Of a stretch of DNA of 64,000 nt, positions 9,276-18,007 are shown piece after piece; positions within the stretch are counted from its first letter, which is position 1, and the number at the start of each line of letters is the position of its first letter. Source of the stretch: Roseovarius arcticus (lineage in GTDB: Bacteria; Pseudomonadota; Alphaproteobacteria; Rhodobacterales; Rhodobacteraceae); NCBI RefSeq assembly GCF_006125015.1, contig NZ_SZZN01000001.1, forward strand, positions 3,596,001-3,660,000, given 5' to 3'. The translations under genes and the position numbers were made by a program. The notes beneath the pieces were generated by a model that did no database searches, was not told the DNA's origin, and worked only from the letters and a program-made list of their open reading frames with translations.

Positions 9276-10142
9276 TTAGCTGCGCACCAGCGCCTCATAT
9301 GCAGCGCCGATCTCCTGCGTCAGCGCGCCAACTTCGAATGTGTAATCCCCGATCATTCCCACTGGCGTCACCTCTGCGGCGGTCCCGGTCAACCAGCACT
9401 GCTCAAACCCTTCCATCTCGTCAGGCATGATATGACGCTCGTGTACCGCGATCCCGCGCTCTTTCAGGATCCCAATGACGGTCTGCCGCGTCAGTCCGTT
9501 TAGAAAGCAATCTGCAAGCGGCGTGTGCACCTCGCCATCCTTAACGAAGAAGATGTTGGCTCCCGTCGCCTCGGCCACGTAGCCGCGATAGTCCATAAAC
9601 AGCGCGTCCGAACAGCCTTTGGCCTCGGCCGCATGCTTTGACGTGGTGCAGATCATGTAAAGGCCTGCCGCCTTGGCGTGAACCGGGATCGTCTCGGGGC
9701 TGGGCCGCTTCCACTTCGAGATGTCCAATTTGGCGCCCTTGGTCTTGGCGTCGCCGTAATAGGCACCCCACTCCCACGCCGCGATGGCCAGATGCACGGG
9801 ATTGTGCGAGCTGGCGACACCCATGTCCGGCCCCGCGCCGCGCCACGCGATGCAGCGCACATAAGCGTCTGTCAGACCCGCCTCAGCCAGCACTTGCATC
9901 TTGGCCGCCTCGATCTGGTCGACCGTGTATGGCACTTCGAAATCCAGCTCTCCGGCAGAAAAATGCAGGCGCTCAGAATGCTCGCGGCTCTTGAATATCT
10001 TGCCATTATACGCGCGCTCCCCCTCAAAGACTGAGCTGGCATAATGCATCGCGTGGGTCAAAATGTGGACGTTGGCATCGCGCCAATCGACCATCGTGCC
10101 ATCCATCCATATCTTGCCGTCGCGGTCGTCGTAGCCAGCCAT
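9276..10142 (-). CDS. ilvE: Branched-chain amino acid aminotransferase
   Basis: A 288-residue fold-type IV PLP aminotransferase that interconverts Leu, Ile and Val with their 2-oxo acids using glutamate. The N-terminal MAGYDDRDGKIWMDG, SVFEGERAYNGKIF and the C-terminal cofactor-binding NGLTRQTVIGILKERGI are typical of the alphaproteobacterial enzyme. The start at 10142 is supported by GGAGGG six bases upstream; an ATG ten codons earlier has no ribosome-binding site. It is divergent from a MarR regulator, with a 17-bp palindrome between them. leuC and leuD lie a few kilobases away. Confidence 0.93.
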   Translation of the reverse strand: MAGYDDRDGKIWMDGTMVDWRDANVHILTHAMHYASSVFEGERAYNGKIFKSREHSERLHFSAGELDFEVPYTVDQIEAAKMQVLAEAGLTDAYVRCIAWRGAGPDMGVASSHNPVHLAIAAWEWGAYYGDAKTKGAKLDISKWKRPSPETIPVHAKAAGLYMICTTSKHAAEAKGCSDALFMDYRGYVAEATGANIFFVKDGEVHTPLADCFLNGLTRQTVIGILKERGIAVHERHIMPDEMEGFEQCWLTGTAAEVTPVGMIGDYTFEVGALTQEIGAAYEALVRS

Positions 10143-10186
10143 ATCGTGCCCTCCAAGGTGCAGCTTTTGCATTTGTTGCGCATTAT

Positions 10187-10203
10187 ACGTCCGAAACGGA
10201 CGT
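10187..10203. promoter_or_regulatory. 17-bp inverted repeat in the ilvE-marR intergenic region
   Basis: ACGTCCG and CGGACGT form perfect 7-bp arms around AAA. The site is 45 bases upstream of the ilvE start and about 95 bases upstream of the MarR gene, so it is well placed as an operator controlling one or both. The binding protein is unknown; the adjacent MarR protein is the obvious candidate. Confidence 0.4.
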
Positions 10204-10298
10204 TAAATTGCGTAGAAACTGCGATTCGCTACCAGTTGAAACTTGGAAAGTCAATAAAGCTGACGTAAGTTGATCAAAGGCAGCAAAAGGGGGGACAT

Positions 10299-10796
10299 AT
10301 GGCTGAGGTGCAAGGCGGGGAGGCACTGCTTTTCCTGACGGATGAACAGTTGCAGCAGGGGATTGAGGCGATGTTCTTTGCCTATCAAGGCTTCACCGCT
10401 GATCCTGATCGCATACTTAGCACCATGGCCTACGGACGCGCCCATCACCGCGCGATCCATTTTATTGCGCGCAAGCCGGGCACAACGGTGACGAACCTGC
10501 TAAACATCCTTGGCGTGACAAAACAATCGCTGAACCGTGTCCTGCGCACGCTGGTTGAGGATGGCCTCGTTGCCAGCCGCGTCGGCAAATCGGATAAGCG
10601 CGAGCGCAACCTGCATCTGACGCAGGAGGGCGCCGCGTTGGAGCGCGAATTAAGCGATGCGCAGCGCGCCCGGATGCGCGCGGCCTACCGTGCGGCAGGG
10701 CCAGGGGCGGTGACAGGCTTCAGGCAGGTGCTTGAGGCGATGATGGATCCCGACATGCGCCGCCGTTACCAGACATTGCGAGAGGCACAATCATGA
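10299..10796 (+). CDS. MarR-family transcriptional regulator
   Basis: A 165-residue winged-helix protein. The recognition region is visible around residues 60-95 (TNLLNILGVTKQSLNRVLRT), followed by the wing with VGKSDKRERNLHLT at about 98-112, which is diagnostic of MarR. Helical N- and C-terminal segments should dimerise. Its stop overlaps the start of the downstream response-regulator gene by 4 bases (ATGA), so the pair is co-translated. The target is unknown; the palindrome upstream is a candidate operator. Confidence 0.88.
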   Translation: MAEVQGGEALLFLTDEQLQQGIEAMFFAYQGFTADPDRILSTMAYGRAHHRAIHFIARKPGTTVTNLLNILGVTKQSLNRVLRTLVEDGLVASRVGKSDKRERNLHLTQEGAALERELSDAQRARMRAAYRAAGPGAVTGFRQVLEAMMDPDMRRRYQTLREAQS

Positions 10797-11494
10797 GCGA
10801 TCCAGCCCCCCACCTGCTGATCGTCGACGACGACGAACGCATCCGCGGCCTCCTGCGTAAATTTCTGGCGCGGCACGGCTTCCTCGTGTCTGTCGCGCGT
10901 GATGCGGCTCATGCCCGCCGCGTTCTGGCGGGGCTTGAATTCGATCTGATCGTGATGGACGTGATGATGCCAGGCGAGGACGGCGTTGCGCTCACCCGCG
11001 CTCTGCGCGAGACGCTCACGACTCCCATTTTACTGTTGACCGCACGCGGCGAGACGGATGACCGCATCGCGGGGTTCGAGGCCGGCGCAGATGATTACCT
11101 TCCCAAGCCCTTCGAGCCAAAGGAATTGCTGCTGCGTATAAATGCCATTCTGCGCCGCATGCCCGAGCCTGAGCCAGAGGGCGCCGCGCCCAAGGTCCTC
11201 GCGCTTGGCCCAGTACGCTACGATATGGAGCGGGCGGAGCTTACGCAGGATGGCACGCCCATCCGGCTGACCGCGACCGAGACGCAACTGATGCGCATTT
11301 TCTCGCAGAACCTGCGGCAGGCGGTTAGCCGCGCAAAATTGGTCATCGACTTGGGCCGCGATCAGGGCCAGGCGCAGGAACGCGCTGTTGACGTTCAAAT
11401 CACCCGCCTGCGTCGCAAGATCGAAGCAGACCCCAAGCAGCCCCGTTACCTGCAAACAGTGCGCGGCGAGGGCTACATGCTGGCTCCGGACTGA
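10793..11494 (+). CDS. OmpR/PhoB-family response regulator
   Basis: A 233-residue two-domain regulator. The receiver domain (about 5-120) has the acidic pocket LIVDDDERIRG, the phosphorylatable aspartate in VMDVMMPGEDG near residue 55, a conserved threonine in LLTARGE and the lysine in YLPKPFEPKEL. A C-terminal winged-helix domain (about 140-230) ends with VQITRLRRKIEADPKQPRYL and a typical GEGY. No histidine kinase gene is adjacent, so its partner is elsewhere. It is coupled to the MarR gene by a 4-base overlap, an unusual pairing of a ligand-type and a phosphorylation-type regulator. Confidence 0.9.
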   Translation: MSDPAPHLLIVDDDERIRGLLRKFLARHGFLVSVARDAAHARRVLAGLEFDLIVMDVMMPGEDGVALTRALRETLTTPILLLTARGETDDRIAGFEAGADDYLPKPFEPKELLLRINAILRRMPEPEPEGAAPKVLALGPVRYDMERAELTQDGTPIRLTATETQLMRIFSQNLRQAVSRAKLVIDLGRDQGQAQERAVDVQITRLRRKIEADPKQPRYLQTVRGEGYMLAPD

Positions 11495-11615
11495 TGCCCT
11501 TTTCTTTTTGCTAAAAATATCCTCGCCGAAGGCATAAAATCTCTTTGTGCGAACCCAGCGTCTCACTCATATCGTCGCCCTTGCGGGATGCAGGCGCAGG
11601 TAGTATTCCATCCCC

Positions 11616-11702
11616 ATGAAAAAGATTATCGACATTGATGACCGATCGCGCCTGCCTTGGCGCTTCTTTGGTGCGTCGCTGTCCGTGCTTGCGCACCTAT
11701 AA
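11616..11702 (+). CDS. Possible 28-codon small ORF upstream of leuC
   Basis: An ATG at 11616 opens a 28-codon frame (starting MKKIIDIDDRSRLPW) that closes with TAA 53 bases before the leuC start. It has a basic start and a hydrophobic end, but no convincing ribosome-binding site. A leader peptide for leuC was considered; it has only scattered Leu and Ile codons, so classical attenuation is unlikely. It may be a spurious frame. Confidence 0.25.
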   Translation: MKKIIDIDDRSRLPWRFFGASLSVLAHL

Positions 11703-11755
11703 CAGGCGCTTGCCTGCCCGATACAAATTCATTCTGACAATACGGGAGAGGACCT

Positions 11756-13159
11756 ATGTCCCCCAAGACGCTCTATGACAAAATCTGGGATGCCCACATG
11801 GTGCATGAGGCCGATGACGGCACCTGCCTTCTCTACATCGACCGGCATCTGGTGCATGAAGTGACCAGCCCGCAGGCCTTCGAGGGCTTGCGAATGACGG
11901 GCCGCACTGTGCGCGCGCCCGACAAGACGATTGCCGTGCCCGACCATAACGTGCCCACCACGCTGGACCGTGCCAAGGGAATTGAGAACCCCGAAAGCAA
12001 GATCCAAGTCGAGGCGCTGGACAAGAACGCCGCAGACTTCGGCATCCATTATTATCCCGTTTCGGACGTTCGCCAAGGTATCGTGCACATCGTCGGCCCC
12101 GAGCAGGGGTGGACGCTGCCCGGCATGACCGTGGTGTGCGGCGACAGCCATACCGCCACGCACGGTGCATTCGGCGCGCTGGCGCATGGCATCGGCACGT
12201 CCGAGGTAGAGCATGTTCTGGCGACCCAGACGCTGATCCAGCGCAAGGGCAAGAATATGAAGGTCGAGATCACTGGCAAGCTGTCCAAGGGCGTCACCGC
12301 CAAGGACATCACGCTGAGCGTCATCGCGAAAACCGGGACCGCCGGCGGTACTGGATATGTCATCGAATATTGCGGCGAGGCTATTCGCGATCTGTCGATG
12401 GAAGGCCGCATGACTGTCTGCAATATGGCCATCGAGGGCGGCGCACGCGCAGGCCTGATTGCGCCGGATGAAAAGACCTATGAATATTGCAAGGGTCGCC
12501 CCCACGCACCAAAGGGAGAGCAGTGGGATGCCGCACTGACATGGTGGATGACGCTCTACTCTGATGACGACGCACATTGGGACAAGGTTATCACGCTCAA
12601 GGGCGAGGATATTGCGCCCGTCGTCACATGGGGCACCAGCCCAGAGGATGTTCTGCCAATCACGGCGCGCGTTCCTGCCTCAACCGATTTCACCGGCGGC
12701 AAGGTTGCAGCCGCGCAGCGTTCGCTCGACTATATGGGCCTGACCGCAGGAACACCCTTGAGTGAGGTAGAGATCGACACTGTGTTCATCGGGTCCTGCA
12801 CCAATGGCCGGATTGAAGATCTACGTGCAGCTGCCGCGATCCTGAAAGGCAAGAAGGTTAAGGAAGGTCTGCGCGCTATGATCGTCCCCGGCTCTGGTCT
12901 CGTCCGGGCTCAGGCCGAGGAGGAGGGGCTCGCCGATATCTTTATCGAGGCCGGCTTTGAATGGCGCCTCGCTGGCTGCTCGATGTGCCTCGCGATGAAC
13001 CCCGATCAGCTATCACCGGGCGAGCGTTGCGCCGCGACCAGTAACCGCAACTTTGAGGGTCGTCAGGGCCGGGGTGGCCGCACGCATCTGATGTCGCCCG
13101 CCATGGCAGCGGCCGCAGCGATCACGGGCCGTCTGACCGATGTGCGCGAGATGATGTGA
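11756..13159 (+). CDS. leuC: 3-isopropylmalate dehydratase large subunit
   Basis: A 467-residue aconitase-family subunit that isomerises 2-isopropylmalate to 3-isopropylmalate in leucine synthesis together with LeuD. The [4Fe-4S] cluster ligands are visible in [13 protein letters not shown] near residue 347 and in [11 protein letters not shown] near 410. Substrate-binding motifs [12 protein letters not shown] (about 128) and a C-terminal [17 protein letters not shown] complete the family signature. GGGAGAGGACCT upstream provides the ribosome-binding site. An antisense DUF2945 gene separates it from leuD. Confidence 0.96.
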   Translation: MSPKTLYDKIWDAHMVHEADDGTCLLYIDRHLVHEVTSPQAFEGLRMTGRTVRAPDKTIAVPDHNVPTTLDRAKGIENPESKIQVEALDKNAADFGIHYYPVSDVRQGIVHIVGPEQGWTLPGMTVVCGDSHTATHGAFGALAHGIGTSEVEHVLATQTLIQRKGKNMKVEITGKLSKGVTAKDITLSVIAKTGTAGGTGYVIEYCGEAIRDLSMEGRMTVCNMAIEGGARAGLIAPDEKTYEYCKGRPHAPKGEQWDAALTWWMTLYSDDDAHWDKVITLKGEDIAPVVTWGTSPEDVLPITARVPASTDFTGGKVAAAQRSLDYMGLTAGTPLSEVEIDTVFIGSCTNGRIEDLRAAAAILKGKKVKEGLRAMIVPGSGLVRAQAEEEGLADIFIEAGFEWRLAGCSMCLAMNPDQLSPGERCAATSNRNFEGRQGRGGRTHLMSPAMAAAAAITGRLTDVREMM

Positions 13160-13176
13160 TGGCTTGCGGTGCGCCC

Positions 13177-13389
13177 CTAGGATTTGCGCAGCTCGATGTG
13201 CGATTTCAGCACCTCATCCCCGTCTTGCTGCTCAATGCGGTAGGCGGGGCTGTCCTCGGACGCATCGCGCGTCACCTCAGTGCCCTTGATCGTCAGCGTA
13301 ATTTTTTGCGTATAGACCTTGGTCACCTCGCCGGTTCCAGTGCCATTGCCCCAGTCCCATTCGACTGTCGTGCCCTCATTGTATGACAT
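13177..13389 (-). CDS. DUF2945 (hypervirulence-associated TUDOR-like) small protein
   Basis: A 70-residue protein beginning [20 protein letters not shown], with the alternating beta pattern [20 protein letters not shown] and a C-terminal [19 protein letters not shown]. This matches the DUF2945 family, a small TUDOR/SH3-like barrel found in many bacteria and fungi whose function is not established. The start is chosen at 13389 because GGGAGAGAG lies just upstream; a longer open frame running to 13845 would cross leuD. It lies antisense between leuC and leuD, with only 17 bases between the two converging stops. Confidence 0.75.
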   Translation of the reverse strand: MSYNEGTTVEWDWGNGTGTGEVTKVYTQKITLTIKGTEVTRDASEDSPAYRIEQQDGDEVLKSHIELRKS

Positions 13390-13476
13390 GATGCTCTCTC
13401 CCTTAGCGTTCGCATGATGAACGCGCGCTGCGCAGGCTTGGTTCCGGGCGCGCGGCACCCGACAAAGGATACTACG

Positions 13477-14082
13477 ATGGAAAAATTTACCAAGATTAGC
13501 GGTATCGCCGCGCCCATGCCGATGATCAACATCGACACCGACATGATCATCCCCAAGCAATTCCTCAAAACGATCAAGCGGACCGGCCTCGGCGTGAACC
13601 TCTTTGACGAGATGCGCTATGGCGACGACGGTCAGGAACTTCCCGATTTCGTATTGAACAAACCGGCCTACCGCGAGGCGGAAATCCTCGTCGCGGGTGA
13701 CAACTTTGGCTGCGGATCGTCGCGAGAACATGCGCCTTGGGCAATCAACGATTTCGGTATTCGCTGTGTCATCGCGCCCAGCTTTGCCGACATCTTTTAC
13801 AACAACTGTTTCAAGAACGGCATTCTGCCCATCGCCCTGCCGCAAGAGCAGGTCGATCTGCTAATGACAGAGGCGCAAAAGGGCGCAAACGCCCGGATTG
13901 AGGTGGATCTGGAAGCGCAGACTGTCACGACGTCGGATGGAGAAGCGATCCCGTTTGAGGTGGACGCGTTCAAGAAACATTGCCTGCTTGAGGGTCTCGA
14001 CGATATTGGGCTGACCATGGAAAAGGCCGCGTCCATCGACACGTTTGAGGCGAGCGCCAGCGCAGAGCGCCCTTGGGTATAA
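13477..14082 (+). CDS. leuD: 3-isopropylmalate dehydratase small subunit
   Basis: A 201-residue swivel-domain partner of LeuC. The family motifs [15 protein letters not shown] near residue 22 and [19 protein letters not shown] near 77 are present, and the length is standard. It has its own start region rather than being coupled to leuC, because the DUF2945 gene intervenes on the other strand. A 14-bp perfect hairpin follows the stop. No leuB is seen in the window downstream of it. Confidence 0.96.
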   Translation: MEKFTKISGIAAPMPMINIDTDMIIPKQFLKTIKRTGLGVNLFDEMRYGDDGQELPDFVLNKPAYREAEILVAGDNFGCGSSREHAPWAINDFGIRCVIAPSFADIFYNNCFKNGILPIALPQEQVDLLMTEAQKGANARIEVDLEAQTVTTSDGEAIPFEVDAFKKHCLLEGLDDIGLTMEKAASIDTFEASASAERPWV

Positions 14083-14092
14083 ACCCTGCCAA

Positions 14093-14129
14093 GCAACATT
14101 CGGCCCACTGAAACAGGGCCGAATGTTGC
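14093..14129 (+). terminator. Strong hairpin after leuD
   Basis: A 14-bp perfect stem is formed by 14093-14106 and 14116-14129 (core CGGCCC/GGGCCG) around a 9-base loop. It has no U-run, so it is a probable factor-assisted terminator or a 3'-end stabiliser. Confidence 0.6.
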
Positions 14130-14398
14130 GGACTTGTGCCCAGATTGCGCGCGTCAACCATATCTAGTGGTACGCACATTCCCTGCCGCATCGCCCCATT
14201 ATATTGATGCAATAGCGCATCAGTCGGCCGCGCCATCGCGCCACATGAGTCTAAAGGCTTACCAAATTCTTGAGCATCGGTTCGAAACAAGGCACGATTG
14301 CGAGAGAGCTGAGGCGTACCGCCATAAAGTGCGGGATCAAGTTGGAACAAAGTCGCGGCATCGTATCGCGGCAGGCCAAGTTGAAGAGGGATTGGGAA

Positions 14399-15235
14399 GT
14401 GATATCACATGTCGCCGGCGCAGCTATACGCGCTATAATGATTGCAGTTCTTATCGCGCTTCCGTCACTGATGGTGGCGCAGGGCACCCAAGAAGCGAGC
14501 CAGATCATTCTGCTCATCGCCTTCGTTGCCGGGATGCTGGTTTTCGCCGAATACTCTGCCCAATCACCCACCATCATTGAATTTCGATTTGCCGCGCCAT
14601 TTAACCGGATCAAGTTCTTCGGCTTGGCGTTGACCGTGTTGATCCTGTCGTCAATCGCGCGCGGCGCAGGTAATCCTGGCTCACTGACCCTTTTGCTGAT
14701 GGATCTGGGCCGCGCGCTCGGCGCTTCGCTGGACTTCCCCTATTCCCCAGTGCGGCAAGTGCTTCTGCTTGTGCCTGTGCATACCTCAATGGAGCTGGCC
14801 GATTTCATCGCGATTGCTGCTGGATATAGCTACACGATATCTCTGGTCATGATCGTGATTTTCGCGCTTTTAGTGCGACTACTGGGTTGGCCAGTGCGTC
14901 GCGGCGCCTTTAATGTCTGGATGAATCTGCCGATGTTCGACCCCACGCGCGGCGGTGATGTGGTTCAAAAACTTCATCGCGAGGCTGGCATTAACATTTC
15001 CTTAGGGTTTGTCCTGCCATTCTTGCTTCCAGTCGCGGTGGCGCTGCTTGACGGCATAGTCGAGCCCGCCTCGCTGTTGCATCCGCAGCGGTCAATCTGG
15101 GTGATTTCGGCATGGGCCTTCCTTCCTGCGACATTGGTGATGCGCGGTATCGCGATGCACCGCGTGGCCGAACTGATTACGGCCAAGCGGCGGCGCGTAT
15201 ATGCGCAGGCCGAGGATGCGTTGCAAACGGTCTGA
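14399..15235 (+). CDS. Uncharacterised multipass membrane protein
   Basis: About 278 residues with roughly six hydrophobic segments (for example AIMIAVLIALPSLMV, ILLIAFVAGMLVFAEY, SLVMIVIFALLVRLLGWPV, LGFVLPFLLPVAVALL). I do not recognise a characterised family. I favour the GTG at 14399, which has GAGGGA seven bases upstream. A TTG at 14270 would add 43 charged residues with atypical codons and no ribosome-binding site. The downstream nuclease/phosphatase-fold gene overlaps or abuts its 3' end, suggesting a two-gene unit. Confidence 0.65.
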   Translation: MISHVAGAAIRAIMIAVLIALPSLMVAQGTQEASQIILLIAFVAGMLVFAEYSAQSPTIIEFRFAAPFNRIKFFGLALTVLILSSIARGAGNPGSLTLLLMDLGRALGASLDFPYSPVRQVLLLVPVHTSMELADFIAIAAGYSYTISLVMIVIFALLVRLLGWPVRRGAFNVWMNLPMFDPTRGGDVVQKLHREAGINISLGFVLPFLLPVAVALLDGIVEPASLLHPQRSIWVISAWAFLPATLVMRGIAMHRVAELITAKRRRVYAQAEDALQTV

Positions 15236-16272
15236 TTGCGCTGAGCCTGTGCTGGCTGTGGCTGGCACTGCCTGCATCGGCCGACACGTTACGCGTCGCA
15301 ACCTTCAACATCGAATTATCACGGGATGGACCGGGTCTGCTGCTGCGCGATCTGGCACGCGGTGACGCGCAGGCAGACGCGGCGGCGCAGGTGATTGCGG
15401 ACGTGGCGCCTGATATTATCCTGCTTCAGAATGTCGATTATGACCTTGAGTTGCGCGCGCTGGGCGCGCTGCGTGATCTGATTGCCCAAAAAGGGCTGAA
15501 CTATCCGGCGATGTTTGCCCTGACACCAAATACCGGCATGGCGACTGGCCTCGATATGGACGGCGACGGGCGGCTGGCTGAGCCTGAGGATGCCCAAGGC
15601 CACGGTGCGTTTACGGGTCAGGGCGGCATGGCTATTCTGTCGCGCTGGCCGGTGGATACTGGCGCTGTTCAAGACCTGAGCGGGCTCTTATGGCGCGATA
15701 TGCCAGACGCAATGTTGCCGACTGTGGACGGCGCCCCCTTCCCGTCCGCCGCCGCGCAGGACGTGTTACGGCTAGCAGATGTGGCGCATTGGGCTGTGCC
15801 TGTGCTCCATCCTAGCGGGCCGGTTACGCTGCTGGCCTTCCACGCCAGTCCGCCTGTTTTTGACGGTCCAGAGGATCGAAATGGGCGGCGCAATCACGAC
15901 CAGTTGCTATTTTGGCGACACTATTTGAATGGCACATTCGGCCCGGCGCCAGACCGCAGATTCATTGTACTGGGCCATGCCAATCAGGATCCGAACCGGG
16001 GCGACGGGATAAAGGCCGGTATTCGCGGCCTGCTGTCGGACCCCCGCTTGCAGGACCTTATCCCGCAGCGGCGCATGGGCGACCCGCCCGATGCGACAGT
16101 CCACTGGCCGCGTGTTAGCCCGTCCTACATGCGGGTCAGCCATGTTTTGCCATCGCTTGACTGGACGGTGACGAATTCAGGTGTTCATTGGCCAATGGAC
16201 GGCGCAAACGCCGAACTGGTGGCGACCGCTAGCAGGCACCGCATCGTCTGGGTCGATCTGGAGGTGGACTAA
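15112..16272 (+). CDS. Endonuclease/exonuclease/phosphatase-fold protein, degenerate active site, probably secreted
   Basis: An EEP-superfamily domain starting with VATFNIEL is preceded by a signal-like segment (ALSLCWLWLALPASA) encoded from about 15232, exactly where the upstream gene stops. No ATG, GTG or TTG lies in frame between 15112 and the signal segment. The true start is therefore either the ATG at 15112, deep inside the upstream gene, or a rare CTG/ATT at 15232-15237. Several family catalytic residues differ: LLQNVD instead of LQEVD, GHAN instead of GDxN, and SRHR instead of SDH. The fold is confident; hydrolase activity is doubtful. It converges on hemF with a 4-base overlap. Confidence 0.65.
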   Translation: MGLPSCDIGDARYRDAPRGRTDYGQAAARICAGRGCVANGLIALSLCWLWLALPASADTLRVATFNIELSRDGPGLLLRDLARGDAQADAAAQVIADVAPDIILLQNVDYDLELRALGALRDLIAQKGLNYPAMFALTPNTGMATGLDMDGDGRLAEPEDAQGHGAFTGQGGMAILSRWPVDTGAVQDLSGLLWRDMPDAMLPTVDGAPFPSAAAQDVLRLADVAHWAVPVLHPSGPVTLLAFHASPPVFDGPEDRNGRRNHDQLLFWRHYLNGTFGPAPDRRFIVLGHANQDPNRGDGIKAGIRGLLSDPRLQDLIPQRRMGDPPDATVHWPRVSPSYMRVSHVLPSLDWTVTNSGVHWPMDGANAELVATASRHRIVWVDLEVD

Positions 16273-17159
16273 ATCCACTTTGCCATCGGCGGCAATGACA
16301 TCAGCACTGCGTTCGCATCGTGCCCGGTGGCGAGGCCGAATTTAGTGCCCCGATCATAAACTAGATTGTATTCGGCGTAGAGGCCGCGATGCACAAGTTG
16401 CGCATCCTTGTCGGCGTCGGTCCAGTCTTGCACGCGGCGCTTCTCGATCAGAGGGATGAACGCTGGCAGAAACGCCCGGCCAATATCTTGGGTCAGGGAA
16501 AAATCCGCCTCCCAATCGCCGGAGTTCTGATCGTCCATAAAAATCCCGCCGACGCCGCGCGCCCTCTTGCGATGCGGGATATAGAAATACTCATCCGCCC
16601 AAGCCTTGAGCCGGGGGTAGTGATCGGTGCCGTGCGGGTCCAGATGTGCCTGCTGCTGGGCGTGAAAATGGGCAGTGTCGCCTTCGTATTCAATGCAAGG
16701 GTTCAGGTCTGACCCGCCGCCGAACCACCACGCATGTGGCGTCCAGAACATCCGCGTGTTCATGTGCACGGCCGGGCAGTGCGGGTTTTGCATGTGCGCG
16801 ACCAGGCTGATGCCGCTCGCCCAAAAGCTGGGATCGCCGTCCATGCCTGGCACACCGCGCGCGGCCATCGCTTTTTGCGCCGCCTCGCCAAGCTGGCCGT
16901 GCACTTCGGACACGTTCACACCGACCTTTTCGAATACACGGCCGCCGCGCATGACGCTCATCAGGCCGCCGCCAGCATCGCCGCCATCGCCGTCATCGCG
17001 GCGGGTCTCATTCACCTCAAACCGGCCTACGCCTGCCTCCGATAACGGCCCGGTGTCGTGACTTTCCTCCAGCCCCTCGAACGTATCGACGATTTCGTCC
17101 CGCAGGCTGCGAAACCATTCGGCGGCGCGGCGCTTTTCGTTGGTGAAATCCTCGGTCAT
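16269..17159 (-). CDS. hemF: Oxygen-dependent coproporphyrinogen III oxidase
   Basis: A 296-residue enzyme that oxidatively decarboxylates two propionates of coproporphyrinogen III to give protoporphyrinogen IX in haem synthesis. Hallmarks are NPHCPAVHMNTRMFW near residue 122, WWFGGGSDLNPC near 145, YFYIPHRKRARGVGGIFMDD near 188 and the terminal YNLVYDRGTKFGLATGHDAN. Length is standard. The start has AAGGG upstream. It is followed on the minus strand by no close partner and converges with the EEP-fold gene. Confidence 0.95.
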   Translation of the reverse strand: MTEDFTNEKRRAAEWFRSLRDEIVDTFEGLEESHDTGPLSEAGVGRFEVNETRRDDGDGGDAGGGLMSVMRGGRVFEKVGVNVSEVHGQLGEAAQKAMAARGVPGMDGDPSFWASGISLVAHMQNPHCPAVHMNTRMFWTPHAWWFGGGSDLNPCIEYEGDTAHFHAQQQAHLDPHGTDHYPRLKAWADEYFYIPHRKRARGVGGIFMDDQNSGDWEADFSLTQDIGRAFLPAFIPLIEKRRVQDWTDADKDAQLVHRGLYAEYNLVYDRGTKFGLATGHDANAVLMSLPPMAKWI

Positions 17160-17179
17160 GGATGACCCTTTCCGCAGGT

Positions 17180-17980
17180 TCAGTGAGCTGGCGACGCCAC
17201 CGGATCAACCAGAGAGCGGCCCCCGTCGAGGGTCACGATCTGTCCCGTCATAAAGCTAGCGCCGTCACTGGCCAGAAACTGAACCGCATCTACCAGCTCG
17301 CTACAGGCGGCAATGCGGCCCAGCGGTGTATTTTGCTCGATATCGCTGCGATAGTCGCCATGGTCCTTGAGGGTTTCCTGCAACGACCGGCTCATCACTG
17401 AGCCAAATGCGAGGGCGTTTACCCGGATGCGGTGCGGCGCCAACGTGACTGCCAGCGAGCGTGTCATCTGGTCGATGGCCGCCGACGATATGCCGTAGGC
17501 AAGCAATTCGGGATGGGCGCGGCCTGCCGCGATGGATGACAGGTTGATGATCGCTCCGCCGGGGGGCGTTTCTTGCCCCTCGGCCTGCTTGATCATGCGT
17601 TTCGCGACCAGCTGGCTCAGGCGCAGGGCGGTCATCAGGTTCTGGTCTAGCAGCATGCTTACCGCGTCGTCGTCTGGATTAAGCGGGTCCGACGTGACCA
17701 CCTGACGTGAGGCATTGACCAGAATATCGACCGAATCGAAGGCGTCGATGGTGGCTGACAGCAGGTTGGCCAGCGTCAGTTTTTCGCGCAGGTCGCCTGC
17801 GAAGTAGCGGATGGGGCCGTCGTCACTAGCCTCGCCCAGTTGATCGGCCAGCGCATCCTCGTCCATGTCGGCGAACATGACGTTTGCGCCCTTGTCAGCC
17901 AGATGCCGCCCGATGGCGAGGCCGATGCCGTTGGCCCCGCCGGTGACGATGGCCGTCTTGCCGGAGATCGAAAATGACAT
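17180..17980 (-). CDS. Short-chain dehydrogenase/reductase
   Basis: A 266-residue classical SDR. The NAD(P)-binding motif TGGANGIGLAIG is at about 12-23 and the acidic residue after the second strand is in FADMDED near 37. The catalytic positions lie around INLSSIAAGRAHPELLAYGISSAA, where serine and YGISS stand where the usual YxxxK should be. The lysine of the YxxxK motif is replaced by serine, so activity may be altered. Substrate is unknown. The start at 17980 has AAGGACG upstream. It lies between hemF and the RsmC-like gene on the same strand. Confidence 0.8.
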   Translation of the reverse strand: MSFSISGKTAIVTGGANGIGLAIGRHLADKGANVMFADMDEDALADQLGEASDDGPIRYFAGDLREKLTLANLLSATIDAFDSVDILVNASRQVVTSDPLNPDDDAVSMLLDQNLMTALRLSQLVAKRMIKQAEGQETPPGGAIINLSSIAAGRAHPELLAYGISSAAIDQMTRSLAVTLAPHRIRVNALAFGSVMSRSLQETLKDHGDYRSDIEQNTPLGRIAACSELVDAVQFLASDGASFMTGQIVTLDGGRSLVDPVASPAH

Positions 17981-18007
17981 TGTGTTGCGTCCTTAGTGAG
18001 GGGGGTC

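Noticed and set aside
11616..11702. Classical leucine attenuator peptide before leuC
   Set aside because: Leucine codons are scattered rather than consecutive, and no terminator/antiterminator pair with a U-run follows.
11729..12577. Minus-strand open frame antisense to leuC
   Set aside because: Shadow frame over a strongly conserved gene; no family features and no start signal.
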